11,192 bases of DNA from Phycisphaerae bacterium (GTDB lineage: Bacteria; Planctomycetota; Phycisphaerae; Phycisphaerales; SM1A02). The DNA lies in assembly GCA_002862325.1 (NCBI GenBank), contig PKCT01000247.1, positions 1-11,192 of the forward strand. The letters run 5' to 3'. This document shows, piece after piece, positions 6,507 to 11,192 of this stretch. The position numbers and the translations under genes are program-made. The notes beneath the pieces were generated by a model, which saw only the letters and a program-made list of their open reading frames with translations, was not told where the DNA came from and did no database searches. How positions within the stretch are numbered: position 1 is the first letter of the stretch; every line of letters starts with the position of its first letter.

Positions 6507-8627
6507 ATGACGACCCGACGGCCCCGAACCACCGACGACCTCCTCGTTCGCCTCCTCGCGATCGCGGAGAACCTCACCTGGACCTGGGACGAGGTTGCCC
6601 AGCGACCGTTCTCGATGCTCGATCCCCTCGCATGGGAAGCGACCGATCACGCGCCGATCGACACGCTGGCACGTACGACCACCGACAGACTCGAGGCGGC
6701 GGTCGGCGACCCCGCCTATCTCAAGATCCTCGACGCCGCGGAGGAGGCCCTGAAGTTCGGGAGGCGGCGGGATCGCTGGTTCTCCAAGACCCACCGTGGT
6801 CGGGACCGGAAACTGAAGGTCGCCTACTATTGCAGCGAATTCGCCATCCACGAATCGATGCAGCAGTATTCAGGTGGACTCGGCGTCCTCGCTGGTGACC
6901 ACATAAAGAGTGCGGAACAGCTCGGCGTCCCGCTGGTCGGCGTCGGGCTCCTCTATCGACACGGCTACTATCGGCAACAGTTCGAAGCCGACGGTCGCCA
7001 GCGCATCCTGTACCCGGAGTACGACTTCGATCGGTACCCGATCGAAGAGACCGGTCTTCGTGTCGAATGTCCGGTCGGAAGGAGAATGGTGGTCGCCCGC
7101 ATCATGCGGTTGTGGACCGGTACCAACGCCATCCTTCTCCTCGACGCCGATCTCCCCGAGAACCGAGCGGAGGATCGCAGGCTCACCGAGGGACTCTACA
7201 AGGGCGATTCGGACCTCAGGATGCGTCAGCAGGTGCTCCTCGGTGTCGGCGGGTTCCGAGCCCTCGAGGCGATGGAGGAATCCCCGACCGTTCATCACCT
7301 CAACGAAGGTCATGCGGCATTCGCGCCCATCGAACACTGCGCTCGGCTCGTGGAGTCCGGCGCGACGCTCGAGGAAGCCATGGACGAGGTCCGGCGCTCG
7401 ACCGTCTTCACGACCCATACCCCCGTGCCCGCCGGCCACGATCGCTACGACGCTCCCGATGTAGCGAGAGTGATGGCGTCGGTCATCAAGCGAGCGGGAC
7501 TCTCGGCCAGGACGTTCGTCGATCTGGGCCGAGTCAACCCCGGAAACACCGCGGAGCCGCTCTGCATGACCGTGCTCGCGCTGAGACTCGCGTGCAGGGT
7601 GAACGGCGTCGCCAAGCTGCACGGGGAGGTGAGTCGCGAGATGTGGAAAGACGTCTATCCCGAGATCACGAGGGTGAAGGACGTTCCGATCGGATCGATC
7701 ACCAACGGCGTCCATCCCGGGACCTGGATGGATCCGGCGGCGACGACATTCTGGCGAAAGCACATCGGCCTGCGGGTGCAGGTCGCACGACCACGGGAGA
7801 CGGCGTGGTCCCGGGCCACAAAGGTCGACCCCGTCGCAGGATGGGAACTGCGCAATCGCCTCAGAGGCCGGCTCGTCGGATTCATTCGCGATCGCCTCGT
7901 GAGACAAGAGCGGGCGCGCGGCGCCGATCCGGCGGCGATCCTCGACGCCGCCAACGCCCTGCGAGACGATGCCCTCACGATCGGCTTCGCCCGACGATTC
8001 GCGACCTACAAGCGTGCCCCGCTCGTCTTCAGGGACCCCGAGCGACTCGCGGCGATCCTGAACGACGGCGATCGCCCGGTGCAACTCGTGTTCGCAGGCA
8101 AGGCCCACCCGCGCGACGTCGCCGGACAGGAATTCGCTCGCACGATCTTCGGGATGAGCCGTCGTCCGGAGTTCCGCGGCAAGGTCGTGATCCTGGAGGA
8201 GTACGACATGCGAATCGGCCGTGAACTGACCTCCGGATGCGACGTCTGGCTGAATAACCCGATTCGCCCGCACGAAGCGAGCGGCACCAGTGGCATGAAA
8301 CCGCCGATGCACCTCGGCGTGAACTGTTCGATCATGGACGGATGGTGGCCGGAAGGTTTCGACGGTCGCAACGGATTCAAGATCGAGGGACACCCGACTC
8401 GATCCGGTGCGTCCGCACGGGATGCGGCGGACGCCTTGGCGTTGTACGAGGTCCTCGAAACCCAGCTCGTCCCGGAATTCTTCGATCGCAACCGGCAGGG
8501 AGTACCGAGACGATGGATGCGACGAGCTCTTCGGAGCGCCGCGACGATTCCCGGTGAATTCAACACCCACCGCATGGTCGGTGAATACGTGGCGGACGCG
8601 TATCTTCCGGCCCACCGTGGTGGTTGA
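6507..8627 (+). CDS. glgP: Alpha-glucan phosphorylase, compact GT35 type with DUF3417-like N-terminus
   Basis: This 706-residue cytoplasmic enzyme would cleave terminal glucose from alpha-1,4-glucans with phosphate, giving glucose-1-phosphate. The N-terminus (about 15-60, NLTWTWDEVAQRPF and LDPLAWE) matches the DUF3417 region of the alpha-glucan-phosphorylase subfamily. Next come the glycine-rich YSGGLGVLAGDHIKSA (121-136), HHLNEGHAAF (263-272), FTTHTPVPAGHD (301-312) and GFARRFATYKR (493-503). The pyridoxal-phosphate lysine is K598 in EASGTSGMK. At 706 residues it is shorter than classical glycogen phosphorylases (roughly 800 or more), as expected for this subfamily. The ATG at 6507 is the first in-frame start. 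It lies 75 bases after the GH77 stop in a pyrimidine-rich gap without a Shine-Dalgarno. As last gene of the trio it completes maltodextrin breakdown. Either stored glycogen or imported maltodextrin could be the substrate. Confidence 0.93.
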   Translation: MTTRRPRTTDDLLVRLLAIAENLTWTWDEVAQRPFSMLDPLAWEATDHAPIDTLARTTTDRLEAAVGDPAYLKILDAAEEALKFGRRRDRWFSKTHRGRDRKLKVAYYCSEFAIHESMQQYSGGLGVLAGDHIKSAEQLGVPLVGVGLLYRHGYYRQQFEADGRQRILYPEYDFDRYPIEETGLRVECPVGRRMVVARIMRLWTGTNAILLLDADLPENRAEDRRLTEGLYKGDSDLRMRQQVLLGVGGFRALEAMEESPTVHHLNEGHAAFAPIEHCARLVESGATLEEAMDEVRRSTVFTTHTPVPAGHDRYDAPDVARVMASVIKRAGLSARTFVDLGRVNPGNTAEPLCMTVLALRLACRVNGVAKLHGEVSREMWKDVYPEITRVKDVPIGSITNGVHPGTWMDPAATTFWRKHIGLRVQVARPRETAWSRATKVDPVAGWELRNRLRGRLVGFIRDRLVRQERARGADPAAILDAANALRDDALTIGFARRFATYKRAPLVFRDPERLAAILNDGDRPVQLVFAGKAHPRDVAGQEFARTIFGMSRRPEFRGKVVILEEYDMRIGRELTSGCDVWLNNPIRPHEASGTSGMKPPMHLGVNCSIMDGWWPEGFDGRNGFKIEGHPTRSGASARDAADALALYEVLETQLVPEFFDRNRQGVPRRWMRRALRSAATIPGEFNTHRMVGEYVADAYLPAHRGG

Positions 8628-8665
8628 TATCGCACGGCCACCGGGATCGAAGACCGATTGAACGA

Positions 8666-8697
8666 ACACGCCTCCCCGATCTTTCGGGGAGGCGTGT
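8666..8697. terminator. Strong hairpin between convergent genes, probable bidirectional terminator
   Basis: A perfect 14-bp inverted repeat (arms 8666-8679 and 8684-8697) encloses a four-base loop (TCTT). It lies 38 bases after the phosphorylase stop and 39 bases beyond the stop of the convergent secreted-protein gene. The stem is very GC-rich. There is no clean U-tract on either side, only a weak AAAATTC stretch downstream on the plus strand, so it may be a transcript 3'-end stabiliser as well as a terminator. Position between two convergent stops supports a role for both. Confidence 0.75.
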
Positions 8698-8736
8698 CCG
8701 TCAAAATTCGTGATCCGTGATCGACGGATCGATTCG

Positions 8737-10143
8737 TCAGGGGCAGTCGCAATCCTCGTAGTTGCCGCTGTTCGCCTTCGCGGCGCAGGAAGCGTCCCAT
8801 TCGACGCTGCAGCAGAAGTTGTCGGCCGCACAGACGGCGTCCTGGCAGGCCGTATCGCTGCATCCGGGACTTCCGGGCTGCGCGACGTTGCAGTCGCCGC
8901 AGTCGCCGCCGCCGCCACTGCCGCAGGTGTCGACGTCGCACGACGTCTCGTCACCGAGGTAGGTCCCTCCGGCGTCGATGCACTCGGACTCGGTCTGCTC
9001 ACTGCACTCTTCGCCGGTGCAACATGCGCCGGAGGCCGGCGGCGGGTCGGGACAGGGACCCCAAGACGCGAGGAAGGCCCCCACGTCGGACCCGGCAACC
9101 TGGCCGTCCTTGTCGAGGTCCTGCGGGCAGCCGTCGCATGGTCCCCACGCTGCGAGAACGGAACCGAAGTCCGCGCCGTTCACCGTGCCACTGTCGTCGA
9201 AGTCGGCGGGACAGCTGTCCTCGCCACCGCCACCCTCGCCCTCGAGAATGGCGAACTGATCGCCTGGAATCACGTCGAAGTTGACGAACCGGGGGAATCC
9301 GAGATTGTCGCTTCCACCGAGGCCGCCGATGACCTGATTGGAGATGAAGTCGTGGCCCGAGCCGTTGACCATGGCCGAAATGCCGATGTCGTCGCCATCG
9401 GTGTAACCGAGGGCGGCAAGTGGAATCGCCACCTCGATGCCCGTCGAGACCCCTGCCCCGCCGTCCTCGTTCAGCTCGGGGCCGCCGATGACGCCTGCGA
9501 TGTTGGAATTGTCGATCGCGATCTCGATCTGGTTGTCGAGCGTCAGGGCACCCTTCGCACCACCATGGCCAGGCCCGGCGAAGCCTGCGGTACCCGTGTC
9601 GCCGCCTCCGGTGAGGAGCTGGGCGTACGAGCAGTAGGTGTCGTAGATGGGCTCGCCCTTAGGGCCGGTCCCCTGGCCACCGGTGAAGGTCACCCAGAAG
9701 TCGGGCACGAATGCCGCGTCGAAGGTGAGGCCGGGCTGCACTTCGCCGGTCTTCGGGTCCACGAACTCTCCCATCGTGTTGAGCGCGTTGAAGTCGATCG
9801 AGTTGTTGTTGCCGAGGATCGGATTCTGACCCTCGTCCGGCACGGCGTCGATGAAGATCTCGAGCTTGTTGAAGTTGCTTTCGAGGTTGCCCGCGATCAC
9901 CAGGTAGAGATATCCGTCCTGGACGAACGCGAAGAGACCGTCGATCTCGGAACCGTTGCAGAATCCGAGCGTGCCGTCGCTGGCGTCGCCGAACTGCGTG
10001 TTCGTGTTCTGGATCGCGATGGCGTCGCCATACGCGGCATCGGCGAGTCCGTCCATGACCACGGCGGTCACTTGGGCACTCGACATGCCGACCACACCCA
10101 TAGTGGTAGCGACCAGAGCACTGCTTATCGTCTTGACGTTCAT
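8737..10143 (-). CDS. Secreted protein with dockerin-like doublet and two Cys-rich C-terminal modules, function unknown
   Basis: I do not recognise a named function. The 468-residue protein has a signal peptide (about 1-24, ending SSAQ), so it is exported. Residues about 25-300 form a Gly/Asp/Asn-rich, probably beta-sandwich domain with GNLESNFNKLEIFIDAVPDE (85-104) and SNQVIGGLGG (268-277). This domain is shared with the gene immediately upstream. Residues 311-364 are two dockerin-like calcium-loop repeats (DFDDSGTVNGADFG and DLDKDGQVAGSDVG, each ending in A-x-W-G-P-C). Then come two Cys-rich modules: GACC...C...C...GGTYLGD...C (372-407) and CxxC...PGCSDTACQDAVCAADNFCC (415-445), which continues to the end. 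The start is ATG 10143, because a Shine-Dalgarno AGAGGAG (10160-10154) precedes it by ten bases and the signal peptide begins there. The dockerin-like part may tether the protein to the surface or to a partner. That is inference. Confidence 0.85.
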   Translation of the reverse strand: MNVKTISSALVATTMGVVGMSSAQVTAVVMDGLADAAYGDAIAIQNTNTQFGDASDGTLGFCNGSEIDGLFAFVQDGYLYLVIAGNLESNFNKLEIFIDAVPDEGQNPILGNNNSIDFNALNTMGEFVDPKTGEVQPGLTFDAAFVPDFWVTFTGGQGTGPKGEPIYDTYCSYAQLLTGGGDTGTAGFAGPGHGGAKGALTLDNQIEIAIDNSNIAGVIGGPELNEDGGAGVSTGIEVAIPLAALGYTDGDDIGISAMVNGSGHDFISNQVIGGLGGSDNLGFPRFVNFDVIPGDQFAILEGEGGGGEDSCPADFDDSGTVNGADFGSVLAAWGPCDGCPQDLDKDGQVAGSDVGAFLASWGPCPDPPPASGACCTGEECSEQTESECIDAGGTYLGDETSCDVDTCGSGGGGDCGDCNVAQPGSPGCSDTACQDAVCAADNFCCSVEWDASCAAKANSGNYEDCDCP

Positions 10144-10153
10144 CACTGACAAA

Positions 10154-10160
10154 CTCCTCT
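10154..10160 (-). promoter_or_regulatory. Shine-Dalgarno site that sets the start of the secreted-protein gene
   Basis: AGAGGAG on the minus strand lies ten bases upstream of ATG 10143. It is the only clear ribosome binding site in the window. It favours this start over a longer in-frame one at 10218, which would put 25 hydrophilic residues before the signal peptide. Confidence 0.65.
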
Positions 10161-10212
10161 TACGTTGATCGGGCGCAGGACACGAGACTCGAATCGGTTC
10201 TTCCGTCAGGCG

Positions 10213-10218
10213 TGTCAA
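10213..10218 (-). promoter_or_regulatory. Possible -35 element upstream of the secreted-protein gene
   Basis: A perfect TTGACA occurs on the minus strand 70 bases before ATG 10143. At 16-18 bases downstream I find no good -10 hexamer (best GATTCG), so this is a weak prediction. The 200-base gap has room for an independent promoter after the upstream terminator-like hairpin. Confidence 0.25.
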
Positions 10219-10293
10219 AATCGGGGATCTTGCGAGAAACCCCTATCCCGAACCAAATTACAGCTAAGGGAAAGATCGTTCCAACGATTTTCA

Positions 10294-10321
10294 GAAAACG
10301 ACCAACTAAGCGGCCGTTTTC
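10294..10321 (-). terminator. Terminator-like hairpin after the upstream paralog
   Basis: Arms 10321-10312 and 10303-10294 can pair over ten base pairs in the minus-strand RNA, including one G-U wobble, around an eight-base loop. The 3' arm contains a run of four U. The hairpin begins 22 bases after the stop of the upstream paralog (10344), so it probably ends that transcript before the next gene. It is AT-rich at its base and less stable than the 8666-8697 hairpin. Confidence 0.5.
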
Positions 10322-10343
10322 CGACCGAGAATCGAGTCCGTCC

Positions 10344-11192
10344 TCAGGGACAGAGACCCCAGGAGGACAACATCATGCCGACATCGCTACCGTCGACCTG
10401 CCCGCTCCCGTCGAGGTCCGCGGCACAGCCGGCGCACGAGCCCCAGCTCGCGAGGAGCGAACCGAAGTCGGAACCGTCGACTCGACCATCTTCGTCCAGA
10501 TCGCCCAGACACGACGGCTCGACCGGCCCTTCGACGATCACTGCGAACTGGTCGCCTGGAATCGAACCGAAATCGACCGTGCGTGGCTCACCCAGATTGG
10601 GCCGTCCCCCGAGTGGACCGATGACCTGGTTCGAGACGAAGTTGTGCTCCGGGCCATTGACGAACGCGGCGACCTTGAGAGCATCGCCATCGGTGTAGCC
10701 GAGAACCGAGAGGGGAATGGCGAACTCGACGCCGGTCGTGACGCCGGATCCATCTCCGATGCCGTCACCACCACGAACGCCGCCCGTGTTGCTGTTGTCG
10801 ATCGAGGCGATCATGCCGTTTCCGCCGAAGATCGCCTGACCGGCTCCAGGTCCTCCCGGACCGGCGAATCCGATGACCGCGTCCTCACCGCCAGCGGTGA
10901 GGAGCTGCGACCAGTTCATGTATGTCGTGAACGTCGTTCCGAAGTCCCCACCACAGGTGAAATCGCACCAGAAGTCCGGCTCGAACCCCGGGTCGAAGAG
11001 GAGCCCCGGTTCGTCACCGGAGCCGTCGCCACCCATGCGATTGAGTCCTCCGAACTTCACCGCAGGATTGTCGTCGCGAAGTCTGTTCTGACCTTCGTTC
11101 GGAATCGCGTCGATGAAGACGTCGAGCTTGTTGAAGTTGCTCTCGAGGTTCCCGTGGAACATGAGATAGAGCATGCCTTCGTCCACTCGCGC
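10344..11192 (-). CDS. Dockerin-like secreted protein, paralog of the downstream gene, N-terminus missing
   Basis: The last 282 codons are visible; the 5' end, including any signal peptide, lies beyond the right edge. Residues 1-222 of the fragment align with the neighbouring secreted protein: GNLESNFNKLDVFIDAIPNE (14-33), GVEFAIPLSVLGYTDGDA (154-171) and SNQVIGPLGG (187-196). Residues 228-282 form a dockerin-like doublet (DLDEDGRVDGSDFG and DLDGSGQVDGSDVG, each followed by a S-W-G motif) that ends the protein. It lacks the two Cys-rich modules of its paralog. Tandem orientation and shared domain order indicate gene duplication. Export is inferred from the paralog's signal peptide. Function is unknown. 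Confidence 0.82.
   Translation of the reverse strand, partial: ARVDEGMLYLMFHGNLESNFNKLDVFIDAIPNEGQNRLRDDNPAVKFGGLNRMGGDGSGDEPGLLFDPGFEPDFWCDFTCGGDFGTTFTTYMNWSQLLTAGGEDAVIGFAGPGGPGAGQAIFGGNGMIASIDNSNTGGVRGGDGIGDGSGVTTGVEFAIPLSVLGYTDGDALKVAAFVNGPEHNFVSNQVIGPLGGRPNLGEPRTVDFGSIPGDQFAVIVEGPVEPSCLGDLDEDGRVDGSDFGSLLASWGSCAGCAADLDGSGQVDGSDVGMMLSSWGLCP

Noticed and set aside
8870..8960. Short GCC/GCA-rich repeats resembling a tandem repeat
   Set aside because: They encode the Gly/Cys/Asp-rich linker and Cys module of the secreted protein and have no regular unit, so they are coding bias rather than a DNA repeat.
6870..9098. A 742-codon open frame on the minus strand, antisense to the phosphorylase
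   Set aside because: It crosses the phosphorylase, the hairpin at 8666-8697 and part of the secreted-protein gene in another frame. The product is low in complexity and shows no domain.
8710..10149. A 479-codon open frame on the plus strand, antisense to the secreted protein
   Set aside because: Its composition (Val, Arg, Glu, Gly) mirrors the opposite codons. The minus-strand frame has a signal peptide, a Shine-Dalgarno and dockerin-like repeats.
10144..10218. A longer start for the secreted protein
   Set aside because: The added 25 residues are charged and would precede the signal peptide. ATG 10143 has a Shine-Dalgarno and begins a normal signal peptide.

Overview
The window looks like chromosomal DNA of a high-GC planctomycete, most probably of the class Phycisphaerae. 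This is inferred from the secreted proteins at the right end, which carry dockerin-like doublets of the form D-x-D-x-(D/S)-G-x-V-x-G-(A/S)-D-(F/V)-G-x-x-L-x-x-W-G. One of them also has the Cys-rich modules common in that group. Most starts lack a Shine-Dalgarno sequence, which fits that phylum. No 16S or other taxonomic marker is present, so the assignment is inference.

Layout. Positions 1-2464 (minus strand) hold the front of a carbohydrate ABC importer operon. Its first gene is an unusual fusion of a family 1 sugar-binding protein to a MalF-type permease. A second, MalG-like permease overlaps it by four bases (GTGA) and runs off the left edge. Positions 2489-8627 (plus strand) are a three-gene alpha-glucan block: an exported GH13 amylase-family enzyme with a CBM48 domain, a GH77 4-alpha-glucanotransferase, and a compact GT35 alpha-glucan phosphorylase. 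The two blocks are divergent, with only 24 bases between the favoured start codons. A perfect TATAAT lies in that gap and also reads as TATAGT on the other strand, so a shared back-to-back promoter giving nearly leaderless transcripts is likely.

A 14-bp perfect hairpin separates the phosphorylase from the convergent right-hand block. That block (8737-11192, minus strand) holds two tandem paralogous secreted proteins of unknown function with dockerin-like repeats; the upstream one is cut by the window edge.

How the genes work together (inference from families and layout): the exported GH13 enzyme would cut alpha-glucan outside the cytoplasm. The ABC importer, with its binding domain covalently tethered to the permease, would bring in maltodextrins. 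In the cytoplasm the GH77 enzyme would rearrange short chains and the phosphorylase would release glucose-1-phosphate. The importer's ATPase is not in the window. The two right-hand proteins have no evident link to this pathway.

The most notable observations are the binding-protein/permease fusion with a consistent membrane topology, the overlapping divergent -10 elements, the altered substrate loop of the GH77 enzyme, and the tandem paralogs that differ in their C-terminal modules. I see no CRISPR array, tRNA, rRNA, insertion sequence or phage gene.
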